Under the pieces are notes generated by a model. It saw only the letters and a program-made list of their open reading frames with translations. It was not told where the DNA came from and did not search any database. Of a stretch of 64,000 nucleotides of DNA, positions 35,765 through 45,700 are shown in pieces. The DNA is taken from NCBI RefSeq assembly GCF_012641435.1, contig NZ_JABAIJ010000001.1, forward strand, positions 1,817,053-1,881,052, read 5' to 3'. Source of the stretch: Rhizobium sp. P38BS-XIX (GTDB taxonomy: Bacteria > Pseudomonadota > Alphaproteobacteria > Rhizobiales > Rhizobiaceae). Made by a program: the position numbers and the translations under genes. How positions within the stretch are numbered: position 1 is the first letter of the stretch; each line of letters starts with the position of its first letter.

Positions 35765-36790
35765 TTGAGCGACCCCTTTAAAGAAGCCGCGGGCAATAGA
35801 AAAGTCCTTACCGCCGATGAAAGTGCCGAAGGACGGCTCGATTCATGGCTGACGGCCGAGATTGGCGAGGAATTTTCCCGCAGCCGCGTGCAAGCCCTGA
35901 TCAAGGATGGCGCGGTTCTGCTCAACTCGGCACCCGTCACGGATGCCAAGCGCAAGGTTCGTCCAGGCGATGTCTACGAGATCACTCTGCCCGAGCCCGA
36001 AGACCCGACACCGCAGGGCGAGGACATCCCGCTCGATGTGCTTTACGAGGATGAGGACGTCATCGTCATCTCCAAGCCCGCCGGACTTGTCGTCCATCCT
36101 GCGGCCGGCAACTGGACAGGCACGCTGGTCAATGCGCTGATATATCATTGCGGCGACAGCCTGTCCGGTATCGGTGGCGTACGCCGGCCGGGAATCGTCC
36201 ATCGCCTGGACAAGGATACGACCGGTGTCATGGTTGTGGCCAAGAACGACGTCGCCCACAGACATCTGTCGGAGCAGTTTGCCGATCATGGCCGGACGAC
36301 ATCGCTGGAGCGCGCCTATCAGGCCATCGTCTGGGGCCGCCCTCGTCAACTCGTCGGCACCATCGACGCCCCCCTTGGCCGTTCGAGCAGCGATCGGACG
36401 CGCCGCGCCGTCAAGCGTCCGGATTCGAATGATGCCGATGAAGCGATCACGCATTACGAGGTGCTGGAGCGTTTCCACGAAGGTCAGGATGCGCTTGCCC
36501 TTGCTTCTCTGATCGAATGCCACCTTGAAACCGGGCGTACGCATCAGATTCGCGTGCACATGGCGCATATCGGCAACCCGCTGCTCGGCGATGCCGTTTA
36601 CGGCGGAGGCTTCAAGACCAAGGCAAATCTGCTGCCCGAGGCTGCGAAGCAGGTCGTGAACCGCTTCCCGCGTCAGGCGCTGCATGCCTACATGCTGCAA
36701 TTCGAACATCCGCGCACGGGCGAGATCATGCATTTCGAAGCGCCGCTGCCTGAGGATATGGAAGAACTGGCCGAAGCCCTGCGCGCCTAG
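35765..36790 (+). CDS. RluA-family pseudouridine synthase
   Basis: Isomerises uridine to pseudouridine in rRNA, in the RluD/RluC group. The product has an N-terminal S4 RNA-binding domain (RLDSWLTAEIGEEFSRSRVQALIKDGAVLLN). The catalytic domain follows, with the active Asp in HRLDKDTTGVMVVAKND, and LETGRTHQIRVHMAHIGNPLLGD. A TTG at 35765 is chosen because GGAG lies 8 bases upstream and the next codons read SDPFKEAAG; the alternative ATG at 35717 would add 16 residues that overlap the divergent promoter. Hence the start is moderately certain. Confidence 0.9.
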   Translation: MSDPFKEAAGNRKVLTADESAEGRLDSWLTAEIGEEFSRSRVQALIKDGAVLLNSAPVTDAKRKVRPGDVYEITLPEPEDPTPQGEDIPLDVLYEDEDVIVISKPAGLVVHPAAGNWTGTLVNALIYHCGDSLSGIGGVRRPGIVHRLDKDTTGVMVVAKNDVAHRHLSEQFADHGRTTSLERAYQAIVWGRPRQLVGTIDAPLGRSSSDRTRRAVKRPDSNDADEAITHYEVLERFHEGQDALALASLIECHLETGRTHQIRVHMAHIGNPLLGDAVYGGGFKTKANLLPEAAKQVVNRFPRQALHAYMLQFEHPRTGEIMHFEAPLPEDMEELAEALRA

Positions 36791-37167
36791 GCGCCTCAAA
36801 CTTTTCAATAAAGGGGCGGCTGGACGGATCCCGTAGCCGCCCTATATCGTCAGTCTGAATAGAACCGAATTCCGGTGCACCGCGGCCGTCAAAAACGTCA
36901 GAGCGTTTTGAAGGCAAGCATGGCTGAGGCCTGCATCGCCGGATCATTCGGGAGGACAATCCCAAGGGCGATGTCACGGCGAGACAATGGGTCACGCTGC
37001 TATAACACTTGCGTGACCGCATCCTTGAATCACGGTTTGGCCGTACTTATCTTTACATTGGTTCAGTGCGGGGTCCTAAAGACCCGTACGCCTTGGTCCG
37101 CTTCGCAGAAGGCGCGCAATTACGCCCCCCAGAAGGTACCAAATCTCGAATAGGAGGGTGCACAATC
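36791..37167. promoter_or_regulatory. rpoH upstream region
   Basis: A 377-base gap. At its left end GGGCGGCT and AGCCGCCC (36814-36842) form a hairpin that can terminate the pseudouridine synthase transcript. The rest is rpoH leader and promoter DNA, with a good -35/-10 pair at 37024-37052 and a ribosome-binding AGGAGGG before the ATG. The ORF spanning 37009 into rpoH is a leader artefact. Confidence 0.6.
37024..37052 (+). promoter_or_regulatory. Putative rpoH promoter
   Basis: CTTGAA at 37024, 17 bases, TTATCT at 37047, about 115 bases before the rpoH ATG. The form fits both the rhizobial vegetative consensus (CTTGAC...CTATAT) and the heat-shock type, so autoregulation is possible but unproven. 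Confidence 0.55.
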
Positions 37168-38076
37168 ATGGCCCGTAATACCTTGCCATCCATTGCTGCC
37201 GGAGAAGCCGGCCTCAATCGTTATCTCGATGAAATCCGCAAGTTCCCGATGCTGGAACCGCAGGAAGAGTACATGCTCGCCAAGCGCTATGCGGAACATG
37301 CCGACCGTCAGGCAGCTCATCGTCTCGTGACGAGCCATTTGCGCCTCGTGGCGAAGATCGCCATGGGCTATCGCGGCTACGGCCTGCCGATCGGCGAAGT
37401 CGTGTCCGAAGGCAACGTCGGCCTGATGCAGGCCGTAAAGAAGTTCGATCCGGAACGCGGTTTCCGTCTTGCCACCTATGCCATGTGGTGGATCAAGGCC
37501 TCGATCCAGGAATATATCCTGCGTTCATGGTCGCTGGTGAAGATGGGTACGACCGCAAACCAGAAGCGCCTGTTCTTCAACCTGCGCCGCCTGAAGGGCC
37601 GTATCCAGGCCATCGATGACGGCGACTTGAAGCCGGAACACGTCACCGAGATCGCCACCAAGCTGAATGTCTCGGAAGAGGAAGTCGTATCGATGAACCG
37701 CCGCCTTTCGGGCGACGCTTCGCTGAACGCGCCGATCAAAGCCTCGGAAGGCGATTCCGGACAGTGGCAGGATTGGCTCGTTGACGATCACGACAGCCAG
37801 GAAGACGTGCTGATCGAACAGGACGAACTCGACACGCGTCGCCGCATGTTGGCGCGCGCCATGAGCGTCCTCAACGATCGCGAGCGCCGTATCTTCGAGG
37901 CTCGTCGCCTTGCGGAAGAGCCGGTAACGCTGGAAGATCTGTCGACGGAGTTCGATATCAGCCGCGAGCGCGTGCGCCAGATCGAAGTCCGCGCTTTCGA
38001 AAAGGTTCAAGAAGCCGTGCAGAAGGATGCGCTCGAGCGAGCCAAGGCACTGCGCGTCGTGGAAGCAACTGCTTAA
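37168..38076 (+). CDS. rpoH: RNA polymerase sigma factor RpoH (heat shock)
   Basis: Sigma-32 family factor, 302 residues. Region 2 is AAHRLVTSHLRLVAKIAMGY through YAMWWIKASIQEYILRSWSLVK; the RpoH box QKRLFFNLRRLK, which interacts with core polymerase and is specific for RpoH, is intact; region 4 ends with a helix-turn-helix (LEDLSTEFDISRERVRQIEVRA). The ATG at 37168 is set by AGGAGGG upstream. Rhizobia often carry two rpoH genes; which one this is cannot be told, though housekeeping context favours rpoH1. Confidence 0.96.
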   Translation: MARNTLPSIAAGEAGLNRYLDEIRKFPMLEPQEEYMLAKRYAEHADRQAAHRLVTSHLRLVAKIAMGYRGYGLPIGEVVSEGNVGLMQAVKKFDPERGFRLATYAMWWIKASIQEYILRSWSLVKMGTTANQKRLFFNLRRLKGRIQAIDDGDLKPEHVTEIATKLNVSEEEVVSMNRRLSGDASLNAPIKASEGDSGQWQDWLVDDHDSQEDVLIEQDELDTRRRMLARAMSVLNDRERRIFEARRLAEEPVTLEDLSTEFDISRERVRQIEVRAFEKVQEAVQKDALERAKALRVVEATA

Positions 38077-38104
38077 CCGCTTCGATAGATGAAAGCCAAA
38101 ACAA

Positions 38105-38133
38105 AAGGCGGGCCGCAAAGCCCGCCTTTTTCG
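38105..38133 (+). terminator. Terminator after rpoH
   Basis: AAGGCGGGC and GCCCGCCTT form a nine-pair stem with loop CGCAAA, followed by TTTTCG. Confidence 0.9.
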
Positions 38134-38158
38134 TATTCATCATTCGGCGATGTCGGCC

Positions 38159-40549
38159 TTACTGACCGCTTGAAGCAACGCCGCCCAACGCCTGCCACTC
38201 GCTGATCGCCTTGTTGAAGGCATCGGTGCCGGTCGGGCCCTTCTCCATGGTCAGCAAGGCGCGGCGACCATTGCGGTAGACCACGGGGATATCGATCCAG
38301 TTGCGGTTCTTCAGCAGGTCGAGGTTGGTCTTGCGCGCATCCGGGAAGTCGTTGAGCGCGACCATATAGACATCGTCGGTGACCTTGGCCGGAACGGCGA
38401 TAAGGGCGTCACCGCGATCCTGCTCGGTTGCCTTCAACGCAACGCGCTGAACATTGTCGATCGCTCCCCCTTCGAAATTCGGCGGCACCTGGAAAGCAAG
38501 CTCGATCAGGTGGCTTGCCGGCAGCGAGGAGTCCGAATTGCGGGATACGGTGATCGTGGCGGTCAACCCACGTTCAGGAACATTGATCAGCCCCTGTACG
38601 GAAGGCTCAGGCCTGCCATCGGCACCCTTGCCCTCCTGAAGCGACCAGCTGACGGTGCCCTGGAACGCGGCCGGCGACGTCTGGCCGAGACGTTCCTCAT
38701 AAAGGAAGACCTTCTGCCCGTCCGTGACCGGCGCCGTCTGCTGCGTGACAGGCGGAGGTTGATTGGCGGCAGCCTGCGGCTGATTGGTTGCAGGGGGCTG
38801 CTGCTGGTCGGTCGTGGCCGGAGCCGTCGCGGCAGGAGCCTGTGCCTGTGCCTGTGGCTGAGCCTGCGGGGCAGCCGCATTGTTCGTCTGCGGAGCAGCC
38901 GTTGCCGGCGAATTTGCCGCGCTGGCCGGTGGCGTTGCAGAAGCGACGTTCTGCTCTGCTATCGACTTGCCTTCGGCCACGTTAGGCTGACCGGTCGGTG
39001 CAGGACCTTCGTCCTCCTCCGTTCCGTCGGCGTGAAGGCGCTGCGTGAACTTCGTGTTGACCGTGTTGGGGTCACTGTTGACAGCAGCAACGTCCGTATT
39101 GCCGGCACCCGGAGGAGTAACAGCGGCAGTGTTGCCTTGCGGCGCAGCTGTCGAAGGCTGGTTCGGAGCAACCGCGTTATTGTTTGCTGTATTGGTTTTC
39201 GCCGTCTCGGACGCGGGAGGCGTTGTCGCGCTCTTTGGCGCAGAGCTCACCAGCTTTGCCACCATGTTGTTGAGAGCGTCACGATTGAGCCACGCCGCGT
39301 AACCACCGCCCGCCAGGATTGCAAGCACCACCAGCGCAACGATGATCCCGGTCACGTTGACGCGGCGGCGCTTCGGCTCCATGCGGAAGCTCTTGCCCTG
39401 CAGCTTGGCAGCCATGGCCTGATCGAGATCGGGGTTGATGGAAGAACCACCCCGCACATCGTCGGCCCGCTTGTCGAAGCCGGCAAGTTCCTTGAGCTCC
39501 CGCCAGCCGTCATTCCCGGTGTCGCCGTCAGGCGCTGTCTTGCGGGGCGAATGCACGTCGGCGAACAGATCGACATCTTCAAAGGCGTTATCCGGCATCT
39601 GCCGTGCCGCAGGCTGGGCGAGCTGGGTCGACTGCGGAGCCGCAGGAACGGGCTGCATTTCCTCAAAGACATCCGCATCCCAGACGAAGCCCTTGTTCGG
39701 CGCGGGCGCCGGCGAGACCTTCGCGGGTTCGAATGGCTCGACCGGCTTTCCGAACGGCGCCTCGGTAAAAGCTGCGGCCGGCATGGTCGGTTCATCGACG
39801 TAAGGAGCCTGGGGCTCCGGTGCCGTGTGCCGCGTCGGCGCATCAACCTCGGCCCAAATCTGATCGACCTGACTTATGACATCGTCGACCGGCACCTTTT
39901 CGGTCCGCGCCGCAGGAGCGGCGTGAACGGGCTCGGGAGCAACCGGCGCAGCCTCGACGTGAGGTTGCACTTCCTCATGATGAACTTGAGGCTCTTCATG
40001 ATAAACAGGCTCGAGAGCCGGTTCTTCGTAAACTTCTGGAGGATGCTGAGCTGCCGCGTGCTTTTCTTCTTCGTAAGGCGCCTGCCAATGCTCGGCCGGC
40101 TCTGGCTCATGCACCGGTTCCGGCTCGGCATGTGCGGCAGGCTCTTCGTATGCAGGTTCCTCATAAACCGGTTGAGGAGCGCTTGGCTCCTCATGGGCAT
40201 GAACTTCTTCCGCCGCTGCCGGCTCCGGCTCTTCTACGTGAGGTTCCGCATGTGCCTCTTCGGCGGCATGGGTCTCGGGAGCAGGCTCCTGAACCGTGGC
40301 CCCATGTTCGACCGCCGCTTCTTCGGCTGCCGGCAATGCCTCGGCATGTTCGGCTTCGACCTCGACGATCGCAGCTTCGAGCTTGTCCAGCTGGCGGCGC
40401 AGCATTTCCTCGGGCGGGCGCGGCTTCATGCTCTCGAGCTGCCGCTGAACGGCACCACGAGCTCGATCGTAAACCTTGACCCGCATCTCGGGAGTATTGT
40501 CCGTCAGGCCGTCAACGGCCCGTCGAATGACTGCTACAAAATCCGCCAT
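38159..40549 (-). CDS. Large Pro/Ala/Glu-rich single-span membrane protein
   Basis: The 796-residue product is not a named family to me. Residues 1-65 form a conserved helical domain (MADFVAVIRRAVDGLTDN, DRARGAVQRQLESMK). Residues 65-260 are low-complexity, rich in Glu, Pro, Ala and His (repeats such as EEPAYEEP and EPEPVHEP). A membrane helix lies at about residues 400-425 (IIVALVVLAILAGGGYAAW), preceded by basic KRRR. A disordered Ala/Pro/Gln/Thr stretch runs to about residue 625, and a folded C-terminal domain follows (FLYEERLGQTSPAAFQGTVSW ... LINVPERGLTATITV). N-terminus in, C-terminus in periplasm is the likely topology. Confidence 0.85.
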   Translation of the reverse strand: MADFVAVIRRAVDGLTDNTPEMRVKVYDRARGAVQRQLESMKPRPPEEMLRRQLDKLEAAIVEVEAEHAEALPAAEEAAVEHGATVQEPAPETHAAEEAHAEPHVEEPEPAAAEEVHAHEEPSAPQPVYEEPAYEEPAAHAEPEPVHEPEPAEHWQAPYEEEKHAAAQHPPEVYEEPALEPVYHEEPQVHHEEVQPHVEAAPVAPEPVHAAPAARTEKVPVDDVISQVDQIWAEVDAPTRHTAPEPQAPYVDEPTMPAAAFTEAPFGKPVEPFEPAKVSPAPAPNKGFVWDADVFEEMQPVPAAPQSTQLAQPAARQMPDNAFEDVDLFADVHSPRKTAPDGDTGNDGWRELKELAGFDKRADDVRGGSSINPDLDQAMAAKLQGKSFRMEPKRRRVNVTGIIVALVVLAILAGGGYAAWLNRDALNNMVAKLVSSAPKSATTPPASETAKTNTANNNAVAPNQPSTAAPQGNTAAVTPPGAGNTDVAAVNSDPNTVNTKFTQRLHADGTEEDEGPAPTGQPNVAEGKSIAEQNVASATPPASAANSPATAAPQTNNAAAPQAQPQAQAQAPAATAPATTDQQQPPATNQPQAAANQPPPVTQQTAPVTDGQKVFLYEERLGQTSPAAFQGTVSWSLQEGKGADGRPEPSVQGLINVPERGLTATITVSRNSDSSLPASHLIELAFQVPPNFEGGAIDNVQRVALKATEQDRGDALIAVPAKVTDDVYMVALNDFPDARKTNLDLLKNRNWIDIPVVYRNGRRALLTMEKGPTGTDAFNKAISEWQALGGVASSGQ

Positions 40550-40610
40550 CAGTACTTTCTCATGATACCCGGCGGGCGGCCGGGCGGGGATTCGTCATAG
40601 GTTCGTGACT

Positions 40611-41906
40611 TTAGCCCTCAAAGGGGTCTGTCACAAGTATGGTGTCCTCACGCTCAGGGCTGGTTGAAAGCATTGCCACCGGCGCGCCGATCAGCTCTTC
40701 CACCTGACGGACATACTTGATCGCCTGCGCTGGCAGATCGGCCCATTTGCGTGCACCGACGGTCGACTGCTTCCAGCCTTCGAGCGTGATGTAGATCGGC
40801 TCGACGCGCGCCTGAGCCGCCTGGCTCGACGGCAGATAGTCGATTTCCTTACCGTCAAGCTTGTAGCCGACGCAAATCTTCAACTCGTCGAGACCGTCGA
40901 GAACGTCGAGCTTGGTCAGCGCAATGCCGGTAATGCCCGAGGTCTTGACGGTCTGGCGCACCAGCACGGCATCGAACCAGCCGCAGCGACGGGGGCGACC
41001 GGTATTGACGCCGACTTCGCGGCCGACGGTCGACAGATGCTTGCCGATCTCGTCATGCAACTCGCAGGGGAACGGTCCCTCGCCGACGCGGGTCGTATAG
41101 GCCTTGGTGATCCCAAGCACATAGCCGAGCGCCGTCGGGCCGAGACCCGAGCCGGCGGCAGCCTGACCGGCAACCGTGTTCGAAGACGTCACGAACGGAT
41201 AGGTGCCGTGATCGTTGTCGAGCAGCGCGCCCTGCGCACCTTCGAACAGAATGCGAGCGCCAGCCTTGCGCTGTTCGTCGAGCAACCGCCAGACCTGATC
41301 GATGTAGGGGAGAATGTGCTCCGCAACGGAGGTCAGTTCGTTGTGCAGCGTGTCGAAGGAAATCTCATCGAGACCCATGCCGCGGCGCAAGGCATTGTGG
41401 TGCGTCAGAAGCCGGTCGATCTTGGCCGGCAGCGTATCCGGTTCTGCAAGGTCGATGACGCGGATGGCGCGGCGGCCGACCTTGTCTTCATAGGCAGGAC
41501 CGATGCCGCGGCGCGTCGTACCGATCTTCGTGCCGCTGTTGGAGGCGGCATCTTCGCGCAAAGCGTCGAGATCGCGATGCAGCGACAGGATCAAAGGCGC
41601 GTTTTCTGCAATGCGCAGGACGTCCGGAGTGACAGCGATGCCCTGGGCACGCAGCTTGTCGACTTCCGCAACGAAATGGTGGGGATCGACGACGACGCCG
41701 TTGCCGATGACGCTGAGCTTGCCACGCACGAGACCGGAAGGAAGCAGCGCCAGCTTGTAGCTGACACCATCGACGACAAGCGTATGACCGGCATTATGAC
41801 CGCCCTGAAAGCGTACAATCACATCGGCGCGTTCCGAAAGCCAGTCGACAATCTTGCCTTTGCCTTCGTCACCCCATTGCGAGCCGATCACTACAACATT
41901 CGTCAT
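40611..41906 (-). CDS. purA: Adenylosuccinate synthetase
   Basis: Joins IMP and aspartate using GTP, the first committed step to AMP. The 431-residue product is full length, with the GTP-binding loop [16 protein letters not shown] at the N-terminus, catalytic His in [48 protein letters not shown] and the C-terminal guanine-recognition TKLDVLDG. It is a single-gene unit downstream in direction of a methyltransferase gene. Confidence 0.98.
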   Translation of the reverse strand: MTNVVVIGSQWGDEGKGKIVDWLSERADVIVRFQGGHNAGHTLVVDGVSYKLALLPSGLVRGKLSVIGNGVVVDPHHFVAEVDKLRAQGIAVTPDVLRIAENAPLILSLHRDLDALREDAASNSGTKIGTTRRGIGPAYEDKVGRRAIRVIDLAEPDTLPAKIDRLLTHHNALRRGMGLDEISFDTLHNELTSVAEHILPYIDQVWRLLDEQRKAGARILFEGAQGALLDNDHGTYPFVTSSNTVAGQAAAGSGLGPTALGYVLGITKAYTTRVGEGPFPCELHDEIGKHLSTVGREVGVNTGRPRRCGWFDAVLVRQTVKTSGITGIALTKLDVLDGLDELKICVGYKLDGKEIDYLPSSQAAQARVEPIYITLEGWKQSTVGARKWADLPAQAIKYVRQVEELIGAPVAMLSTSPEREDTILVTDPFEG

Positions 41907-42110
41907 TTATCCATTCCCGCTTCCTGCGCGCGGCGGCGCGCCTTGCTCAAACCCGCGCATCTATAAAGCTTTGTTTTTGGGAAAGCGACCCTGTTGTCCC
42001 AGGAGATTCGGCTTTTTGCATGACGAATCAGCGCCTCCAACAGGATTTTTCCCGTTGAGAGGCCGGACAGGCGCGTGAAGCAACCTTGCCCGACCCGGAG
42101 CGATCCACTC

Positions 42111-42917
42111 TCAAACGCCGGGTTTGTGCGCGACGACATGGAAATATTCATGATCCGCCGAGGCGACCTCACCGATTGCATTCCCATCCAGATCGAGCAG
42201 CAACGCCGGCTTTGCAAAGCCGGCTTCGGCCAGTTGAGACTGCACCTGCGCGGGTGTCGTCGCATAGACCATCACGCCGAAATCGTGGGCGCCGTGCAAC
42301 AGCACGGCATGCTCGCCGTCACGCTGTTCGAGCGGCCTCAACCGGCGCTGCCGCAAAGTGCCGGAAATACGGCCCTCGACATAGCGAAGCGTCCTCAGGC
42401 CAAGACGTACGGGATTGGATGTCCATTCCAGCCGCCGATAGTCGACACGATGCTCAAAGCCTCCCCAGCCGCGATGAAACGTGGAGAAGACGAAGGCGCC
42501 ACCCGGAACAAGCACGCGGGCTGCTTCATGCAGCACGGCAAGCCGACCGGGAGCATCGACGGAATCGATGCCGTTGTAGCTGAAGACAACGAGATCAAAG
42601 CTGGCATCCGCAAACGCCGACAGATCACGCGCATCCATGACCTTGAAATCAAGATCCGGGTGATTTCGACGGCAAAGCGAGACCATCTCCGGCGTATAAT
42701 CCACGCCGACATAGTCGCTGGCAATTGCACGCAGGAGATTGGCTGTGCGGCCCCCACCGACACCAATATCAAGAATGCGTCCCCTGCCCTTTTGCGGGGT
42801 AGCGATGGCAAAGGCGGCACGTTCGCCTTCGTTAAGATGACCGCTGCTGCGACGATAATCCCGTAAAGCCCATGGATTACGCCAGGTCTGGCGGTTGATG
42901 GTTTCCATTACATGCAT
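42111..42917 (-). CDS. Class I SAM-dependent methyltransferase
   Basis: The 268-residue product has the Rossmann methyltransferase motif I ILDIGVGGGRTANLL, motif II around VGVDYTPEMV, and FDLVVFSYNGIDSV plus LHEAARVLVPGGAFVFSTFH. The C-terminal half has an insertion that may recognise substrate (ISGTLRQRRLRPLEQRDGEH). ATGs at 42917 and 42908 are both possible. The substrate is unknown. Confidence 0.85.
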   Translation of the reverse strand: MHVMETINRQTWRNPWALRDYRRSSGHLNEGERAAFAIATPQKGRGRILDIGVGGGRTANLLRAIASDYVGVDYTPEMVSLCRRNHPDLDFKVMDARDLSAFADASFDLVVFSYNGIDSVDAPGRLAVLHEAARVLVPGGAFVFSTFHRGWGGFEHRVDYRRLEWTSNPVRLGLRTLRYVEGRISGTLRQRRLRPLEQRDGEHAVLLHGAHDFGVMVYATTPAQVQSQLAEAGFAKPALLLDLDGNAIGEVASADHEYFHVVAHKPGV

Positions 42918-43103
42918 AACCGGACTCCAATTCAGAAAATGAACATATCATTGCCCAATTTTCCCCTCGGCGGCCCCGGATGTTCTATATAGCGGCCAAG
43001 CTGCGGATGCAGCACCACATGGCCGGTTAAAGCCCTGATACGGCCATTAATCGTTTGTTAAGGTTAATATCGCCGCCGCGCTACCGGCCGGAATGAAGAT
43101 CAA

Positions 43104-43958
43104 TCAGCCAAGTTCGAGCGTGGTAACGCCGAAGACGCGATCGAGCGGCATTTCCGGCGCTTGGCCGCGATACATGCGCGTCGTCTCGAAGACAGGCGAC
43201 AGCCCGATGTCTTCGGCAAGTCTGACCGCATCGATATTGTCGACGGGCACGTCCAGATAGACAGCCGCCCCCTTTGCTTCCGTTGCCAGCCTTGCAATCA
43301 GCGCCAGCGCTGTTTCCGGCTTGTTGGCAAAGAGCGGGCCGATCTTGAAACCGTGAAAGCAGCGCCGGATGGTGCCATAGCCTCGAACGCGGCTGCCCCC
43401 TCCGACGATGAAGGATTTCCGTCTTTCCGGCGCGCCGCACCAGGCCTGGATGAAGGAATGGCGCAGGCCAGGAAAAATGCCCGCATCGTAGCGCATCAGC
43501 CCGTCAAGCTTCCCATGCGTTACGGGCGCAACCTGCGAGGCCAAATCTCCTACATCCGGGATTTTGGCAATCCCACCATAGCGTACCGTCCGATAGGCGG
43601 CCTTGAAATCGTGCCGTTCATAATAGCTTTTTTGCGCGTCGACACCGTCCAATCCGACGGTGCGATTGCCGGCAAGCTTCATGCCTCTGTCCCACAGCTG
43701 TTTGCCGTAGCCCTTCCCGCGAAATTCCGGGTGAAGCATGTAAAGGCCGAGAAAAGCAAAGCGCTCGCCATAGCGAACCACGGATATGCAGCCAACCGGC
43801 ACCTCTCCGATCGCGCCCACGAGGAACCCCGAAGGGTCAGCCTCCCAGAACGCCGGCGCGTCGTCGACACCGGGATTCCATCCCTCTTGCCGGGCCCACT
43901 CCAGAGCAAGTTCCAGTTCCCCGGCCCGCATTGTACGCACGGCAAAAGTCGGCTTCAT
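43104..43958 (-). CDS. GNAT family N-acetyltransferase, two-domain
   Basis: The 284-residue product has an N-terminal GNAT domain with the acetyl-CoA loop EFRGKGYGKQLWDRGM and typical strands (VGCISVVRYGERFAFLGLYML). A C-terminal domain of the YitH/acetyltransferase-18 type follows (SFIVGGGSRVRGYGTIRRC, GPLFANKPETALALI). ATG 43958 (MKPTFAVRT) is chosen over an in-frame GTG at 43976, with GGGAC upstream. It is divergent from rkpK. The substrate is unknown. Confidence 0.88.
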   Translation of the reverse strand: MKPTFAVRTMRAGELELALEWARQEGWNPGVDDAPAFWEADPSGFLVGAIGEVPVGCISVVRYGERFAFLGLYMLHPEFRGKGYGKQLWDRGMKLAGNRTVGLDGVDAQKSYYERHDFKAAYRTVRYGGIAKIPDVGDLASQVAPVTHGKLDGLMRYDAGIFPGLRHSFIQAWCGAPERRKSFIVGGGSRVRGYGTIRRCFHGFKIGPLFANKPETALALIARLATEAKGAAVYLDVPVDNIDAVRLAEDIGLSPVFETTRMYRGQAPEMPLDRVFGVTTLELG

Positions 43959-44305
43959 GCAATAGTCCCGAACCACCTATTGTGTCATCGTTTCGGACGA
44001 AACGAGCGCCCCCAATTCATCATGCGGCAACATGATGGCAATCACAAGCGATCGCCATGATACGCTTAAAGTACAAAGGCTTCGTTTAACTTGCGATGCA
44101 GGTATCGCCCAATAAAGCCATAGCAACGCAAACCGTGTTTTATGACAGTTCTGTCGCAATTCCTTCCGTGGCAGCATCGGATATAGGCGGCACCGGAGAT
44201 CGTGTGTATAAGCGCAGGCGATCGCCAATGTCGGCACCGCGCCTCGGCGCAGGAACCGGCGCCAGCAAGAGGCCAGCGAACGGCCAATAAAAGGATTGAA
44301 ATTTC
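43959..44305. other. Divergent gap before rkpK
   Basis: A 347-base region that must hold promoters for the acetyltransferase and rkpK. It includes two copies of the octamer GCGATCGC (near 44047 and 44218), the second inside the palindrome GGCGATCGCC. A 64-codon open frame here (44096-44290) has no ribosome-binding site or protein-like sequence. AAGGA precedes the rkpK ATG. Confidence 0.5.
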
Positions 44306-45628
44306 ATGCGCATCACGATGATCGGCTCGGGATATGTAGGGCTCGTGTCCGGCGTCTGTTTTGCCGATTTCGGCCATGACGTCATCTGCGTCGACAAGGA
44401 CGCAAGCAAGATCGAAGCGCTGCAGCGCGGCGAAATACCGATCTTTGAACCCGGGTTGGAAAGCCTCGTGGCCGACAATGTTCGCGCCGGACGCCTGTCC
44501 TTCACGACGAATGTCGAAACCAGCGTTGCCGATAGCGATGTCGTTTTCATCGCGGTCGGCACGCCCTCGCGCCGCGGCGACGGACATGCGGATCTCTCTT
44601 ATGTCTATGCCGCCGCGCGCGAAATCGCCGAGCACGTCAAAGACTTTACCGTCATCGTCACGAAATCGACCGTGCCCGTCGGCACAGGCGACGAGGTCGA
44701 GCGCATCGTCCGTGAAACCAATCCGCAGGCCGATGTCGCGGTGGTGTCCAATCCGGAATTTCTGCGCGAAGGCGCTGCCATCGAGGATTTCAAGCGTCCG
44801 GACCGTATCGTCATCGGCCTGAACGACGAGCGCGCCCGCGGCGTCATGACCGAAGTCTATCGCCCGCTGTATCTCAATCAGGCCCCGCTGCTCTTCACCT
44901 CGCGCCGCACGTCGGAACTGATCAAATACGCGGCCAACGCCTTCCTCGCCATGAAGATCACCTTCATCAACGAGATGGCGGATCTCTGCGAAAAGGTTGG
45001 CGCCAATGTGCAGGAAGTCTCGCGCGGCATTGGGCTTGACGGCCGCATCGGCTCGAAATTCCTGCATGCCGGCCCGGGCTACGGCGGCTCGTGCTTTCCC
45101 AAGGATACGCTGGCCCTGGCAAAGACCGCACAGGATTTCGACACGCCCGTGCGCCTGATCGAAACCACCATCTCCGTCAACGACAACCGCAAGCGCGCGA
45201 TGGGCCGCAAGGTCATCGCAGCCATGGGCGGCGATATCAGGGGCAAGACCATCGCTGTGCTCGGACTGACCTTCAAGCCGAACACGGACGACATGCGTGA
45301 CAGCCCGGCGATCTCGGTTATACAGACGCTGCAGGACGCAGGCGCAACGATAACGGGCTACGATCCCGAAGGCATGAACAATGCCCGTCTGGTGATCGAC
45401 GGGATTTCCTATGCCGAGGATGCCTACGGCGCGGCGCGTAACGCCGATGCGCTGGTGATCGTCACCGAATGGAACCAGTTCCGGGCTCTGGATTTCGCAC
45501 GGCTCAAATCCGTTATGAAATCTCCCGTGCTTGTGGACCTTCGCAATATTTATCGCCATGACGAGGTCACAAAGCACGGCTTTGCCTATACCAGTGTCGG
45601 CAGACCGATGAACGGCGCTGAACTCTAG
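44306..45628 (+). CDS. rkpK: UDP-glucose 6-dehydrogenase
   Basis: Oxidises UDP-glucose to UDP-glucuronate with two NAD+, feeding capsule, exopolysaccharide and lipopolysaccharide synthesis. The 440-residue product starts with the NAD-binding MIGSGYVGLVSGVCFADFGHDV; the catalytic Cys263 lies in PGYGGSCFPKDTLAL; LTFKPNTDDMRDSPA belongs to the C-terminal UDP-binding domain. In Sinorhizobium rkpK is paired with lpsL, as here, 72 bases upstream, with a palindromic repeat between them. Confidence 0.96.
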   Translation: MRITMIGSGYVGLVSGVCFADFGHDVICVDKDASKIEALQRGEIPIFEPGLESLVADNVRAGRLSFTTNVETSVADSDVVFIAVGTPSRRGDGHADLSYVYAAAREIAEHVKDFTVIVTKSTVPVGTGDEVERIVRETNPQADVAVVSNPEFLREGAAIEDFKRPDRIVIGLNDERARGVMTEVYRPLYLNQAPLLFTSRRTSELIKYAANAFLAMKITFINEMADLCEKVGANVQEVSRGIGLDGRIGSKFLHAGPGYGGSCFPKDTLALAKTAQDFDTPVRLIETTISVNDNRKRAMGRKVIAAMGGDIRGKTIAVLGLTFKPNTDDMRDSPAISVIQTLQDAGATITGYDPEGMNNARLVIDGISYAEDAYGAARNADALVIVTEWNQFRALDFARLKSVMKSPVLVDLRNIYRHDEVTKHGFAYTSVGRPMNGAEL

Positions 45629-45637
45629 AATGTCTAC

Positions 45638-45681
45638 GCATTTCCGGACGTAAAACCGCTTCGCACTTTTCCTGGAAATGC
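45638..45681. repeat. Rhizobial palindromic intergenic repeat, copy 2
   Basis: GCATTTCC at 45638 pairs with GGAAATGC ending at 45681, with inner AAAACCGCTTCGCACTTTT. It lies between rkpK and lpsL, nine bases after the rkpK stop. The core is shared, inverted, with the copies at 10291 and 46771. Confidence 0.8.
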
Positions 45682-45700
45682 TTCAAGCAAAGGCCGATCA

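Noticed and set aside
37009..37167. N-terminal extension of RpoH by 53 residues
   Set aside because: The extension is not RpoH-like and the ATG at 37168 has a strong AGGAGGG site; the upstream part contains the promoter.
38510..40600. Long open frame of 696 codons on the plus strand
   Set aside because: It is antisense to the large Pro/Ala/Glu-rich gene. The translation is Arg/Gly/Leu-rich without domains, a mirror of GC-rich repetitive codons on the other strand, which has a conserved start, membrane helix and folded ends.
44096..44290. 64-codon frame just before rkpK
   Set aside because: There is no ribosome-binding site, the sequence is not protein-like, and it fits better as leader DNA of rkpK.
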